DNA of 64,000 nt. Origin: Microcoleus vaginatus WJT46-NPBG5 (GTDB lineage Bacteria; Cyanobacteriota; Cyanobacteriia; Cyanobacteriales; Oscillatoriaceae). The notes under the pieces are model-generated. The model searched no databases and had not been told where the DNA came from. It was given only the letters and a program-made list of their open reading frames with translations. Shown piece after piece: positions 35,550 through 45,815 of this stretch; position 1 is the first letter of the stretch, and every line of letters begins with the position of its first letter. The position numbers and the translations under genes were made by a program. The DNA lies in the NCBI GenBank assembly GCA_019359355.1, contig JAHHHM010000005.1, positions 248,001-312,000 of the forward strand, read 5' to 3'.

Positions 35550-35849
35550 ATGGCTTCAACACCCGCAAATCAAGAACAGCTACACCCCCAAGCGCGAGGT
35601 GATCGCGAAATTGTTAACAGCCTTCTCACTGGAGAGCAAACTGATTACAACTTCGCTGAACTAGCGCGACTATTAATCCGATATCGGGGATTTCCCGGTG
35701 CGAAAGATATTCAGGCAGACTTAGAAAAAGTTCTTCAAAAGTGGCAGTTGACAGAACAGCAACTTTATGAAAAAACTATGCAGATTCATGCTGCCGGTGA
35801 AGTTTACAAAGGTCGGGGCAAGAAAGGAGATCAAGACGATTGGAGTTAG
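35550..35849 (+). CDS. DUF3288 family protein
   Basis: A 99-residue cyanobacterial protein. LARLLIRYRGFPGAKDIQAD, VLQKWQLTEQQLYEKT and the C-terminal AGEVYKGRGKK...DDWS are the blocks I associate with DUF3288. It has no signal or membrane segment and its function is unknown. ATG at 35550. It is convergent with the MCE-protein gene, 24 bp away. Confidence 0.8.
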   Translation: MASTPANQEQLHPQARGDREIVNSLLTGEQTDYNFAELARLLIRYRGFPGAKDIQADLEKVLQKWQLTEQQLYEKTMQIHAAGEVYKGRGKKGDQDDWS

Positions 35850-35873
35850 CCGGCTTCCGGAGTGCTGAGTGCA

Positions 35874-37358
35874 TTAAGGGATAGGTTCGCGTTCCACCGG
35901 CTCTGTTGCCACACTTCTATTGACAGAAGGCCGGCCCCAGGCATCAAACTGCTGTTGAGGCGCAGACGTGCCTCTAGCAGTCGGTGTATCAAATCTTTCC
36001 ATTTGCTTCTTCAAGGCCATATTTGCCGTTGCCGATACAGACCTTTCCGCTGCAACAGCTAGGGGAACTAAATTTTGGGCTATCTGAGTTTGCTCTTGCA
36101 ACTGCTGCGTTGAAGACACCAAACCGCTTAACCCATTCACTAGCCTTTTAACATTCGTGCGGAAAGACGGATCGCCGGTTAATTCATCTAAATCTGCGGT
36201 AATTTTTTGAGCGTTTTGAAAAGTCGAACGCGCCGAATCCAGTGTTTGTTGAAGCAAAACGATATTGGTTGGATCGGAAAGCTCCCGTAGACTCGCTGAA
36301 GCCTGAGCCGCATTTGCAGAGGCAGTCTCTAAATTGCTAATAAATTGCCCCTCAGACAAACTTCGCAATCTCACCGAAGCCTGAAGCGCATTCGCCGACA
36401 GCGTTTCTAAATTGGTGAGAAATTGCCCTCGCTGAGCCTGATTGATCAGCGGGCCGAGGCTGGTTACACTGCCTCGAAGTTCTGTACTTGCTGAGCTAAT
36501 ATTCTCTAAAGATGAAAGTAAAGTAGAGCGGTTGTTGACAACAAGATCGTTAAGGTTTGTCGCCAGCAGGTTCAGCTGATTTGCACTGGCGCTGACTTGA
36601 TTCGCCGTCCCTCTAAATTCATTAGCGGTTGCACCAACTTGATTCGTTAAGACCCCGACTTGATTCGCCATCCGATCCACTGAAGAGCCGATTTGATTTG
36701 CTGTTTGACGAAATGTATCCGTCGTGCCCGATACAGTTTTGAGTTCTTGACGAACTGACTGACTCAAAGTTGAAAGTTCTTGAGTTAACTGAGTCACCCC
36801 CTCTGTAGCCGCCGCCGTATTTTTAACCACTGAATTAATGTTTTCCAAGAAAATTGGATTACTAAAGCGGTTAGTGAAATCGACAGTAGAGCGGATCAGT
36901 TCATTAAAGCTGACGCCAACAGCACCTTGCAGACGCGATTTGTGACAAATAATCAGGTTAGGATTACAGTTGGCATCAAGAGGCTTCGCAACATTTGCCC
37001 CAACGGTTATCGGCGGCTTGGGAGTGATATCAATAGAGGTATCTCCGATAAAACTCGACTGATTGGTTTCAATCACAACATCACGCGGCATTACTAAATC
37101 AGCCGATGCAATTTCAATCGTGACAGCCACTCCTTTCGGGCCGGCATTTATCTCAGTAATTTGGCCAACAGCTACCCCGCGATATCGAACCTGTGCCCCC
37201 GCTTCCATGCCGCCGGCATCAATGAAATCAACGACAAACTGATAAGTTTTTTCACCCAGCGTTAGCCCTCCCAACCAGAGAAGGAGAACACCAAAGCCCC
37301 CTATTCCAAGCAGGAGCAACAAACCAACTGAGCCTTCTCTGATTGTTCGCGAGCGCAT
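35874..37358 (-). CDS. MCE/MlaD-domain protein of an Mla/TGD-like lipid transporter
   Basis: A 494-residue periplasmic protein anchored by one N-terminal helix (GLLLLLGIGGFGVLLLWLGG). The MCE domain (about 40-120: FVDAGGMEAGAQVRYRGVAV) is the phospholipid-carrying unit of MlaD/TGD2, and a long helical, Gln/Asn/Ser-rich tail follows (about 165-450) with repeated TNQVGATANEFRGTANQVS-like units, a coiled-coil-like extension. The ATG at 37358 follows GAGGAAGGAAT; an upstream 32-codon extension is rejected. The ATPase gene lies 133 bp upstream on the same strand. Confidence 0.88.
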   Translation of the reverse strand: MRSRTIREGSVGLLLLLGIGGFGVLLLWLGGLTLGEKTYQFVVDFIDAGGMEAGAQVRYRGVAVGQITEINAGPKGVAVTIEIASADLVMPRDVVIETNQSSFIGDTSIDITPKPPITVGANVAKPLDANCNPNLIICHKSRLQGAVGVSFNELIRSTVDFTNRFSNPIFLENINSVVKNTAAATEGVTQLTQELSTLSQSVRQELKTVSGTTDTFRQTANQIGSSVDRMANQVGVLTNQVGATANEFRGTANQVSASANQLNLLATNLNDLVVNNRSTLLSSLENISSASTELRGSVTSLGPLINQAQRGQFLTNLETLSANALQASVRLRSLSEGQFISNLETASANAAQASASLRELSDPTNIVLLQQTLDSARSTFQNAQKITADLDELTGDPSFRTNVKRLVNGLSGLVSSTQQLQEQTQIAQNLVPLAVAAERSVSATANMALKKQMERFDTPTARGTSAPQQQFDAWGRPSVNRSVATEPVEREPIP

Positions 37359-37491
37359 ATTCCTTCCTCGGTAATGTTTTGGAGTGAGATTTGATCGTCC
37401 CTTGTCCCCACTTACCTGTCCCTTGCTGTAGGCAAATGAGCAAGGACAAATCATCTAATGACAGTCCAAAATTCGGTTGCTGACAGTTATC

Positions 37492-38295
37492 TTAACCAAT
37501 CATCTGGATGGGGCCGGCAATACTGCCACTAAAGAACTGTCGAACCAAAGGTTCATCCGTGGTGTCGATGTCATTCACCGTGCCCTGCCACTGCACCTTG
37601 CCTTGGTAGAGAAATAATATCCGATCAGCGGTGCGACGGATTGTGCTGTCTTGGTGAGAAACCATGACATACGTGCTACAGCCCCCTTGAGCTTGTTGTA
37701 GCTGGCGGATCAAATCTTCAATGACTGTCGAGGCGATGGGGTCTAAACCGGCAGTGGGTTCGTCGTAGAGCACAATTTCCGGGGTATCTCGCGGATTATC
37801 TGGGTTGCCCATAATCGCCCGGGCAAAACTCACTCGCTTTCGCATACCTCCTGAGAGTTCAGCCGGATAGCGATCCCCAATCCCAGACAGCCCAACCATT
37901 TCTAAACTTTCATTTACCAGGGATCGAATTTTTTGGCGCGGTAGATTTGAGCGCTGGTACAGGAGAAATCCCACGTTTTCGTCCACGGTTAGCGAGTCAA
38001 ATAAAGCTGCCTGCTGAAAGACCATACTAATCCGCATGGCTTCCTCAACATCCCCGATTAATCCCTCTCGTTTCGCTCCTTGAATATAGACCTCACCCTC
38101 ATCGGGAGCCAGCAACCCAGCTATAATTCGCAGGATTGTTGATTTACCCGTACCGGATGGCCCAATGATAACCAGTGCTTCTCCTCGATAAATCTGTAGG
38201 TCTGCTTGATCTAAGACCACACTGCTGCCAAATGACTTACAAACGCCCTTGAGTTCGATCAACGGCTCACGCTCATGCATAGGATGTGAAATCAA
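37492..38295 (-). CDS. ABC transporter ATP-binding protein, MlaF/TGD3-like
   Basis: A 267-residue ATPase. Walker A GPSGTGKST (about 46-54), signature ELSGGMRKRVSFARAI (about 149-164), Walker B EIVLYDEPTAGLDP and the H-loop MVSHQ. The ELSGGMRKRV form and QQAALFDSLTV are hallmarks of the Mla/TGD3 lipid-transport ATPase family. It energises phospholipid transport between membranes with a permease (not in the window) and the MCE protein encoded downstream. Confidence 0.92.
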   Translation of the reverse strand: MISHPMHEREPLIELKGVCKSFGSSVVLDQADLQIYRGEALVIIGPSGTGKSTILRIIAGLLAPDEGEVYIQGAKREGLIGDVEEAMRISMVFQQAALFDSLTVDENVGFLLYQRSNLPRQKIRSLVNESLEMVGLSGIGDRYPAELSGGMRKRVSFARAIMGNPDNPRDTPEIVLYDEPTAGLDPIASTVIEDLIRQLQQAQGGCSTYVMVSHQDSTIRRTADRILFLYQGKVQWQGTVNDIDTTDEPLVRQFFSGSIAGPIQMIG

Positions 38296-38533
38296 GTTGT
38301 TAGACTATGGAACCGCGCACTTAGCGGCTACCCCTTAGCGGATCGTCTGCTTTCACGCAGTATATCTTCTTGATGGGGGGTTAACGTGTCCTGATACAAG
38401 GCCGGCTGCAACTTTAGTCAAAAAAGCCAGGTCAACCTTGCCTCAGAAGCGTAATGATTTTACTGCCGGCCTTAACATCCTCTAATGTAAATTTGTCTGT
38501 CAAAGCCTGTTATCCCTCACCCTTCCATCAGTT

Positions 38534-39901
38534 ATGTCAATCGGTCTATTTAAACAAGCTCTACACGCCCTGAACCTGGAATCACGAGGTCGCACTCAAA
38601 CTCGAGTTGGCCAGTGGTTTAAGTGGTTATCCCCCGGATTGTTTGTCAAACGCTGGCTGCTGTTAAGCGCTGGGGGCGTTTTGCTCACCAGTCTCGGTTT
38701 GGCGATTTGGATCAAGCTAACCCCCATTTTTTATTTGATTCAACTGACTCAGAGTGTGCTGGAGTACCTCGCAGCGATTGTCCCTAACTATATTAGCGGG
38801 CCACTTGTTTTGGGCTGTGGCCTGCTGTTGATTTTTTGGGGGCAAACCCGGACAGTTGGTTCAATTACGAAGGCGCTGATGCCGGCGGGGGATGAAGAAC
38901 TGGTCGATCTGCTATTGACGCACCGCAAGTTGCACCGGGGGCCAAAAATTGTGGCCATTGGTGGAGGCACCGGCCTTTCCAGTTTGCTTAGGGGACTAAA
39001 AAAGTATAGCGCTAACATTACTGCAGTGGTCACCGTTGCAGATGATGGCGGGTCTTCTGGCCGGCTGCGTCGCGAAATTGGGGTGCTGCCGCCTGGCGAT
39101 ATTCGCAATTGTTTGGCAGCGCTGGCAGACGAGGAAAAGCTGTTAACCGAACTGTTTCAATATCGCTTTCGCGCCGGCAAGGGTCTGACTGGCCATAGTT
39201 TCGGCAATTTGTTCCTGACGGCGATGAGTGATATTGCCGGCGATCTTGAACAGGCGATCGCAGCGAGTTCAAAAGTTCTTGCGGTGCGGGGGCAGGTTTT
39301 ACCGGCTACCCTAAGCGATGTTAACCTCTGGGCTGAATTATCAGATGGTCGTCGCATTGAAGGCGAATCTAGCATTACTGAAGCTGGGGGCAGTATTGTC
39401 AAAATTGGCTGTACGCCGGCTAATCCTCCGGCTTTGCCGAGAGTTGTGCAAGCCATTCGCGAAGCTGATTTTATTATTATTGGGCCGGGTAGCCTCTACA
39501 CGAGTGTGATTCCTAATCTTTTAGTACCGGAAATTGCTGAAGCGATTGCCAGCCGACAAGTCCCTCGCATCTATGTTTGCAATATCATGACTCAAGCCGG
39601 TGAAACGGAAGGCTATACGGTCTCTGACCATATCCAAGCAATTGATAAAGCGTGTGGTCGGGCGCTGTTTAGCGCGGTTTTAGTTCAGCGAAAAGTTCCA
39701 ACTGCCCAAGCTTTGATCCGCTATGCCCAAGAAAAATCCTATCCGGTTTTTCTGGATCGAGAAGCTGTTGGACTATTAGGCCGGCGCATTGTTGTGGCTA
39801 ATGTGATGGAGGAAGATAAAGAAACAGGTTATGTGCGCCATGATCCGCACGAGTTGGCACGAGTGTTGCTCCGATGGTACAGCCGCGTTCAAGGTTTGTA
39901 A
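38534..39901 (+). CDS. YvcK/CofD-like family protein (gluconeogenesis factor)
   Basis: A 455-residue protein. Two N-terminal hydrophobic segments (about 35-60 and 85-105) anchor it, which is a cyanobacterial trait, since Bacillus YvcK is soluble. The CofD-like core includes [45 protein letters not shown] and [10 protein letters not shown], the UDP-sugar-binding Rossmann-like motifs. YvcK proteins bind UDP-GlcNAc and influence cell-wall and carbon metabolism. ATG at 38534. Monocistronic. Confidence 0.93.
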   Translation: MSIGLFKQALHALNLESRGRTQTRVGQWFKWLSPGLFVKRWLLLSAGGVLLTSLGLAIWIKLTPIFYLIQLTQSVLEYLAAIVPNYISGPLVLGCGLLLIFWGQTRTVGSITKALMPAGDEELVDLLLTHRKLHRGPKIVAIGGGTGLSSLLRGLKKYSANITAVVTVADDGGSSGRLRREIGVLPPGDIRNCLAALADEEKLLTELFQYRFRAGKGLTGHSFGNLFLTAMSDIAGDLEQAIAASSKVLAVRGQVLPATLSDVNLWAELSDGRRIEGESSITEAGGSIVKIGCTPANPPALPRVVQAIREADFIIIGPGSLYTSVIPNLLVPEIAEAIASRQVPRIYVCNIMTQAGETEGYTVSDHIQAIDKACGRALFSAVLVQRKVPTAQALIRYAQEKSYPVFLDREAVGLLGRRIVVANVMEEDKETGYVRHDPHELARVLLRWYSRVQGL

Positions 39902-40109
39902 CCTCTTAGGAGAAAGGTAAAACGTTCTTTGCCTGAATCAAGCGACTAACCCTTAAAATTGAGCTGAATTGCCTAAAAGAATTCGTTTCTTTTTGTCAGC
40001 GATATTGCGTCAAATTTTATTATCTAAATTTCATTCATTATAAAGATTGACAAAAAGTAAAATTTAAGCATTTTTTACAAACTTGTTATCTCAATAACAT
40101 ATTCAACAA

Positions 40110-40592
40110 ATGATGGTAGAGCCAATTACAGTTTCTCTGGCAAATGCGGCGGCGACTCATTCTTTCGGTAGGGCATTAGGGCAAGGGCTACCGGCAGGCA
40201 GTGTAATTTTATTAGAAGGGGACTTGGGTGCCGGTAAAACCACGTTAGTGCAAGGACTAGCTGAAGGTTTAGGAATTACCGATGCCGTTGTTAGCCCCAC
40301 TTTCACGTTGATTAATGAATATCATGAAGGGCGTTTGCCTTTATATCATTTAGATTTATATCGTTTGGAGCCGGCAGAAGTCGCAACGCTTTATCTTGAA
40401 ACGTATTGGGAAGGAATAGAAATGCCGGCAGGAATTGTCGCCATTGAATGGGCGGAACGGCTACCCTATTTCCCCCCTAGCTATTTGCAAATTCGTCTAA
40501 CCTATCAAGCTGAAAGTGGCCGTCAAGTTGAGCTGATGCCGGCGGGTGGGTTTGATATACCTGAGACGTTGCATCAATTTCAACAAAACTGA
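40110..40592 (+). CDS. tsaE: tRNA threonylcarbamoyladenosine biosynthesis ATPase
   Basis: A 160-residue P-loop protein that works with TsaB and TsaD to install t6A37 in ANN-decoding tRNAs. Walker A is GDLGAGKTT (37-45), followed by [10 protein letters not shown], the strand-loop typical of TsaE, and [23 protein letters not shown] completes the family. Tandem ATGs at 40110 and 40113; the former is used. Confidence 0.93.
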   Translation: MMVEPITVSLANAAATHSFGRALGQGLPAGSVILLEGDLGAGKTTLVQGLAEGLGITDAVVSPTFTLINEYHEGRLPLYHLDLYRLEPAEVATLYLETYWEGIEMPAGIVAIEWAERLPYFPPSYLQIRLTYQAESGRQVELMPAGGFDIPETLHQFQQN

Positions 40593-40679
40593 CCGGCACT
40601 TTCAGGTTTATTGAGAAGGGTATGCAGAATCTCAGATTATTCGCAAATTCGGCACTTTGTTTTTACAACTTTGAAGCGT

Positions 40680-42015
40680 TTAAGCATCAAAAGTCAAAGC
40701 TTCTCCTCGAACTTCGGTGTTTAATTTCCCTTTTTCATAAACAATCTTGCCCCCAACAATTGTAGTCACCGGCCATCCTGTTAAATCCCAACCTTCAAAC
40801 GGACTCCAGCCGCATTTAGTCGCAAGTTCTTCTCGGACAACGGGGCGATAATTGTTTAAATCAACCAGCACCAAATCCGCATCATAGCCGGCAGCAATCA
40901 CGCCTTTTTTAGGAATTTTATAAGCCTTCGCCACGGCTGTAGACATCCAATTGGCAACTTGAGAAACTGTACAACGTCCTTGCATCGCTTGAGTCAGCAT
41001 TAAAGGAAGAGACGTTTCAACCCCAGGCATTCCAGAAGGGGTGTTGGGATAACCTTGCGCTTTTTCTTCTAAAGTGTGGGGTGCGTGATCGGTGGCGATA
41101 AAATCAATCACACCATCGAGTAAAGCTTGCCACAGGACTTCGTTATCATGGGGTGAGCGTAAAGGCGGGTTCATTTGTGCTAACGTGCCGATTTTTTCAT
41201 AGGCGCTGGTATTTAGCAGCAGGTGTTGGGGTGTGACTTCGGCTGTCACCCAACTGGGTTTATCTTGGCGCAGCAGTTCCGCTTCTTCGCCGGTAGACAG
41301 ATGCAGAATATGAAGACGCCGGCGATATTTTTTAGAGAGTGCTAATGCTTGCTGAGTCGCTTATAAAGCCGCTTGATTATCTTGAATTTGCGAGTGTACA
41401 GCCGGATCTGTCTGGCCGGCAAATAACTGTCTGCGTTCGTTAATGCGATTTTGGTCTTCAGCGTGAACGGCAATTAACCGGCTGCCGGTGGCAAAAATGG
41501 CTTCTAGGGCTTCATCTTGATCCACCAAAAGCTGACCGTGCATCGAACCCATAAAAATTTTAATTCCACAGGTCGGGCCAGACTCCAGCAAATCTGGCTG
41601 ATTGTCTGCTGTGGCTCCGATAAAAAAGCCATAATTAACCAAGCATTTCTGGCCGGCCCGTTGGAGTTTGTCCTCTAGCGCCGCCTGGGTGGTCGTCAGG
41701 GGGCGAGTGTTGGGCATTTCTAAGAACGATGTCACCCCACCCTTGGCGCAAGCACAACTGGCTGTAAACAAGTCTTCTTTATGTTCCAGTCCGGGTTCGC
41801 GGAAATGTACTTGCGGATGCGATCACCCCAGGCAACAAAGTTAACCCCTCGGCGTCTATCTCGGTGACAGTATCACCCCCGGCATCTGGGAGTTGTGGTG
41901 CCACTTGGACAATTTCTCGCCCCCTGGTTTGCACATCTCCAACCAAAAACTCCCCACTGGGCAAAAGGATGCGGGCGCGGCGGATCAACAAAGACGCAGA
42001 AGAATCAGAAAGCAT
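40680..42015 (-). pseudogene. pyrC: Dihydroorotase (active-site-bearing copy), broken by one frameshift and one stop
   Basis: The decoded segments together restore about 444 residues of dihydroorotase (carbamoyl-aspartate to dihydroorotate, pyrimidine synthesis). The N-terminal segment runs from 42015 to the frameshift. A single extra base at about 41819 (minus strand: GATCGCATCCG where GATCGATCCG would keep the frame) breaks the DPQVHFREPG motif; frame restoration continues with LEHKEDLFTAS. An in-frame TAA at 41364-41362 replaces a Leu codon (expected TTA) in NQAALLATQ. Downstream the frame is intact, with ATDHAPHTLEEK and the AVHAEDQNR blocks. The three pieces were read as 42015-41819, 41818-41361 and 41358-40680. 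Either a true pseudogene or two errors in the assembly; lepB and a second paralogue flank it. Confidence 0.85.
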
Positions 42016-42327
42016 GGTAGTTGAGAGTTGATACAAAAGTTGTGAAGAATTACCATTAAATTTCTTTTGGGATGAGACTTGAGCGAACTCTAAAATGGAA
42101 TACTTGGGTCAAAATACAGAAAATGATGCAATTGTTACCCGAAAGCCGAAGCCGGCTAGTGTTTTAGGTACAATACCAGTCAGCCGATTCCGGTCTGTGA
42201 GTCTCTCAAACTCTGACAAACTTTGTACAGTTGTATATAGACGAGAAGTTTAAGGTTTCTCGGTCGGCAGGTTGGTATTTGTGTCTTCCCTCTTCTAAAC
42301 TTACTATTATCTTGTGCTTGAACGCCT

Positions 42328-42966
42328 ATGACCCGTGTGCAAAATTCTGTAACCGAACCGAATTCCCCACAAAATATTGAAAATCCGTGGGTAGAGGCAA
42401 TTAAAACGATTGGCTTAAGTGTCGTTTTGGCCTTTGGAATTCGGGCCTTCGTCGCCGAAGCTCGTTACATTCCCTCTGGTTCGATGGAACCGACTCTTTT
42501 AATTAACGATCGCTTGATTGTGGACAAGTTGAGTTATAAGTTCCAAAGTCCCCAGCGGGGAGACATTGTGGTGTTTGACCCGACTGAAACACTACAGAAG
42601 CAAAATTTCCACGATGCGTTCATTAAACGGGTGATCGGTCTGCCGGGGGACAAGGTGGAGGTCAAAGGGGGACGAGTTTATATCAACGATAAACCTTTAC
42701 GTGAGAAATATATCGCGGACGAGCCTAACTACCAATACGGCCCGGTCAATGTGCCAGAGAGCCAGTATTTAGTTTTGGGAGATAACCGCAATAATAGCTA
42801 TGACAGCCACTATTGGGGCTTTGTCCCCCGCGACAAAGTCATTGGCCGCGCAGTTGTTCGCTTCTGGCCACCCAATCGCGTAGGGGAACTGTCTCAGCAG
42901 CCGGTTTATCCTGCGACTCAGGAAGAACCGGCAAAACAGGAATTGCAGCCGTCACAGCAGAATTAA
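42328..42966 (+). CDS. lepB: Signal peptidase I
   Basis: A 212-residue membrane-anchored serine protease that removes signal peptides. One TM helix (about 27-43) is followed by the nucleophile block [13 protein letters not shown] (S52) and the general-base Lys in [11 protein letters not shown] (K100). [19 protein letters not shown] is box D/E. The C-terminal tail (about 190-212) is Glu/Gln-rich and likely non-essential. ATG at 42328. The 3' end overlaps the tail of the convergent dihydroorotase-like gene by 4 bp. Confidence 0.95.
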   Translation: MTRVQNSVTEPNSPQNIENPWVEAIKTIGLSVVLAFGIRAFVAEARYIPSGSMEPTLLINDRLIVDKLSYKFQSPQRGDIVVFDPTETLQKQNFHDAFIKRVIGLPGDKVEVKGGRVYINDKPLREKYIADEPNYQYGPVNVPESQYLVLGDNRNNSYDSHYWGFVPRDKVIGRAVVRFWPPNRVGELSQQPVYPATQEEPAKQELQPSQQN

Positions 42967-44231
42967 TGGTTCCAGGTTTGCAGAACACGACCGCTTAACT
43001 GCCGGCCCAACCAAGGGGTGTTGGTGGAGCGAGAATAGAGGGTTTGAGCGTCAGGCGTCCAAGTTTGTTGTGGATCGAAAAGGATGATTTCGGCAGGTTG
43101 ACCGGCAGCGAGGGTTGCTGGTTTTTGCTGTAAACACAGGGCCGGCTGGGTACTTAACGCCTGCCACAGTTCTAGGGCTGTCCATCTGCCGGTTTCTACC
43201 AACGTGTGCCACAGTAGCGGCAAGGCGAGTTCTAGACCAATGGTGCCGGCAGGCGATTCCCCAAAGGCAACCGTCTTTTCTTCGTAGCTATAGGGAGTGT
43301 GGTCAATGGCGATCGCATCGATGACGCCTTCCCGCACAGCCTGCTCTAGTGCGGTTCGATCCGCTGGGTTGCCTAAGGGAGGATCGATATGAAGGCTTGG
43401 GTTGTAGCTGCTCAGTGAGCTTGTGTCAAGAATTGAATGCGTCCAAGGGGTACTCGCCGTCACCGGCAACCCACGGGTTTTGGCATCTTGAATCAGCTGG
43501 ACGCTGCGGGCGGTGGACACGCGCATGATATGAACCGCAGTGCCGGTGGCTTTTACGATTTCTAACAAAGCAGCGAGGGCAGCGGTTTCGGAGATGGCAG
43601 GATTGCCGGCCAACCCGAACCGAATAGAATCCGGCCCTTCTCGCATCACACCAGAGCCGGCCAGATGCCGATCACAGGGCCAGATGGCAACCGGCTTTTC
43701 AAGGGGTTTCAGATATTCCAATAGCCGGCGCATTAGGGCCAGATTTTGGATCGGATGGCCATCAGCAAAGCCCACAACTCCGGCTGCGGCTAATTCCGCC
43801 AATTCCGTCATTTGCTGACCTTGGATGCCGGTGGTGAGGGCACCCCAGAAGTAGAGAGAGGGAGAGTGGGGGTTTCCCCTGGCTTTTGTGTGCTGCTGCA
43901 AGAAAGCCAAGCCGGCAGGATTATCCACCGGCGGCTTAGTATCGGGCAAAATGGCGACCCTGGTAAATCCGCCGGCAGAGGCCGCCCCCATTAGAGATTC
44001 CAGGGTTTCCCGTTCTTCAAATCCCGGTTCACCGCTGTGGCTGTAAAGGTCTACTAATCCTGGCCCTAAAATTAACCCTAGACAATCGCGCAGTTGTGTG
44101 GATTCTGGAAACTCAGAAATGTGGGGGGCGATTTGTTGAATCACACCCTCTACGACCAGAACATCCGCAATCTGATCGGTATCGCTGAGTGGATCGAGCA
44201 CCCGGACTTGTTGCAGTAATTCGCTATTCAT
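42963..44231 (-). CDS. Dihydroorotase-like protein with degenerate metal site
   Basis: A 422-residue member of the dihydroorotase/hydantoinase family whose active-site residues are largely changed. The usual DxHxHxREPG is [13 protein letters not shown] (the first His is Tyr), the AVHAED block appears as CDRHLAGSG, and DHAPH is [10 protein letters not shown]. Catalysis is therefore doubtful; a non-catalytic dihydroorotase-like partner (as PyrX-type proteins that support aspartate transcarbamylase) is the best reading. ATG at 44231 is preferred to the TTG at 44264. Confidence 0.85.
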   Translation of the reverse strand: MNSELLQQVRVLDPLSDTDQIADVLVVEGVIQQIAPHISEFPESTQLRDCLGLILGPGLVDLYSHSGEPGFEERETLESLMGAASAGGFTRVAILPDTKPPVDNPAGLAFLQQHTKARGNPHSPSLYFWGALTTGIQGQQMTELAELAAAGVVGFADGHPIQNLALMRRLLEYLKPLEKPVAIWPCDRHLAGSGVMREGPDSIRFGLAGNPAISETAALAALLEIVKATGTAVHIMRVSTARSVQLIQDAKTRGLPVTASTPWTHSILDTSSLSSYNPSLHIDPPLGNPADRTALEQAVREGVIDAIAIDHTPYSYEEKTVAFGESPAGTIGLELALPLLWHTLVETGRWTALELWQALSTQPALCLQQKPATLAAGQPAEIILFDPQQTWTPDAQTLYSRSTNTPWLGRQLSGRVLQTWNH

Positions 44232-44292
44232 TGCCCTTTGTCTTTTGTCCTTCGCAAATGACAACTGATCAATGATCCATAACCCATAAGCA

Positions 44293-45669
44293 CTACAATG
44301 CTCCTGCTGCTGTCTTGTCTAACACCCCACCCGACAGGTGAGTGGTGATATTCATCGCTTGCAGCACCGGCGGGCCGTCTGCACCTTTGGGATAATCGAT
44401 AACGGTAACCGCCCCGTTGCCTTGTTTAAAGTTCCAGAAGTGTTCTGGGCCTAAATTAAACAGATGGCAGAGGATGGCCTTATTGATGGCATCATGGCCC
44501 ACAACCAAGCCTGTGGTGCCGGCTGGGGCGGATTTGACGATAGAATTCCACGCGTCAATTGCCCGATCCCACACCTGTTGCAAGTTTTCCCCTTCAGGCA
44601 TTTGCACAATTTCTGGGGTGTCCTTCCACTGTTGCAACAAACCGGGGAATTCTCCCTCGATTTCCGATTCAAATTTTCCTTCCCAAAGTCCGTGACTGAT
44701 TTCTTTCATCCCATCGTGAAGTTGCAGTTCCACATCTGGGTGAGCTTTGAGAATAATTTCAGCGGTTTCTTTGGGGCGCAGCATGGGGCTGGTGACGGCA
44801 AAATCGATGGGAACGTCTTTGAGAAACTCGCTGGCTTTTTGGGCTTGTACTCTGCCGTTATCGTTGAGGGGGACATCAATTTGCCCTTGAAACCGGCTTT
44901 GGCGGTTCCACTCGGTTTCCCCGTGGCGCACCAATAACAGCCGGCATCCCTGATGGCCCTCTCTGGGTTTGGGAAAAATTTCTCCCACATGAGAGGTGAG
45001 ATTCATCGATTCCATCTGCACCGATTGTAGCTCAGTGGCCGGCCCGACAATGGTGCCGAAATTAAGGACGCTAATGCCACAATTCGACTGCTGGACGGAA
45101 TGGTAAGAAGAGGGGGGAATGCCTAATGCCGTGCTGATTAAGGCGCGGTTGATGCCATTGTGCCCCACGACAAGAACGGTGCCATTGGCATGATTTGAGA
45201 GGAGTTCCTGCCAAAAATGCCGCGCTTGCTCATAAATCGCCAATACGGGAAAATGCTCTCGTTCGCCGGCTGCATCTGAAACGACCATTCGCAGCGTGTC
45301 GGGGCGAGTTTGCCAGCAGTCGTAGTCTTGGGGGAATTTTTCAATCGCCTCTTGGCGCAGCATCCCTTCCCACGCCGGCAGATCGATTTCCATCAGGTTC
45401 TGTGATACCTGTAAGGAGGGATGGTTGGCCTCGGTTTCCAAAGCAGAAAGCAGGACGGTGGCGGTTTCTTTCGCCCGTTGCAGGGGACTGGAATAGATAG
45501 CATCAAACGTAAGGCCACTAAGGGCTTCACCCACTTGACGGGCTGTAGCACGGCCTTGTTCTGTCAAAATCGATTTATCAAGCCGGCCTTGAATTCGGCG
45601 CTCTTTGTTAAAGCTGCTTTGGCCGTGACGAAGTAATATAACGCGAGTGGTCAGGGTTCCATCCTCCAC
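44293..45669 (-). CDS. Tandem two-domain histidine phosphatase (phosphoglycerate-mutase-like)
   Basis: A 458-residue protein with two complete phosphoglycerate-mutase-like domains. The first phosphohistidine motif is LLRHGQSSFN (R14/H15), the second LLVRHGETEWNRQ (about 243); both domains keep the distal VVGHNGINRALI and VVGHDAINKAIL His-bearing motifs. The substrates are unknown; cyanobacterial relatives are annotated as phosphoglycerate mutase or phosphoserine phosphatase. The start GTG at 45669 is uncertain because GGAGG lies just inside the proposed frame. Confidence 0.85.
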   Translation of the reverse strand: MEDGTLTTRVILLRHGQSSFNKERRIQGRLDKSILTEQGRATARQVGEALSGLTFDAIYSSPLQRAKETATVLLSALETEANHPSLQVSQNLMEIDLPAWEGMLRQEAIEKFPQDYDCWQTRPDTLRMVVSDAAGEREHFPVLAIYEQARHFWQELLSNHANGTVLVVGHNGINRALISTALGIPPSSYHSVQQSNCGISVLNFGTIVGPATELQSVQMESMNLTSHVGEIFPKPREGHQGCRLLLVRHGETEWNRQSRFQGQIDVPLNDNGRVQAQKASEFLKDVPIDFAVTSPMLRPKETAEIILKAHPDVELQLHDGMKEISHGLWEGKFESEIEGEFPGLLQQWKDTPEIVQMPEGENLQQVWDRAIDAWNSIVKSAPAGTTGLVVGHDAINKAILCHLFNLGPEHFWNFKQGNGAVTVIDYPKGADGPPVLQAMNITTHLSGGVLDKTAAGAL

Positions 45670-45815
45670 AACAAGATTAGGGCGCTCTTCCTCATGATTG
45701 AGGTTGAGGGGTGCTGGCTCAGAAGCATTTTACCCTTTCTGGAGCTTACTCTTCTAAAGAGTCCGGGGAAGCTGTTTGTGGAGTCAAATTGGAGTAGATG
45801 CACCCTGCAAGAAAT

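Noticed and set aside
42095-42253. 52-codon plus-strand frame upstream of lepB
   Set aside because: No ribosome binding site and no family; more likely part of the lepB promoter region.
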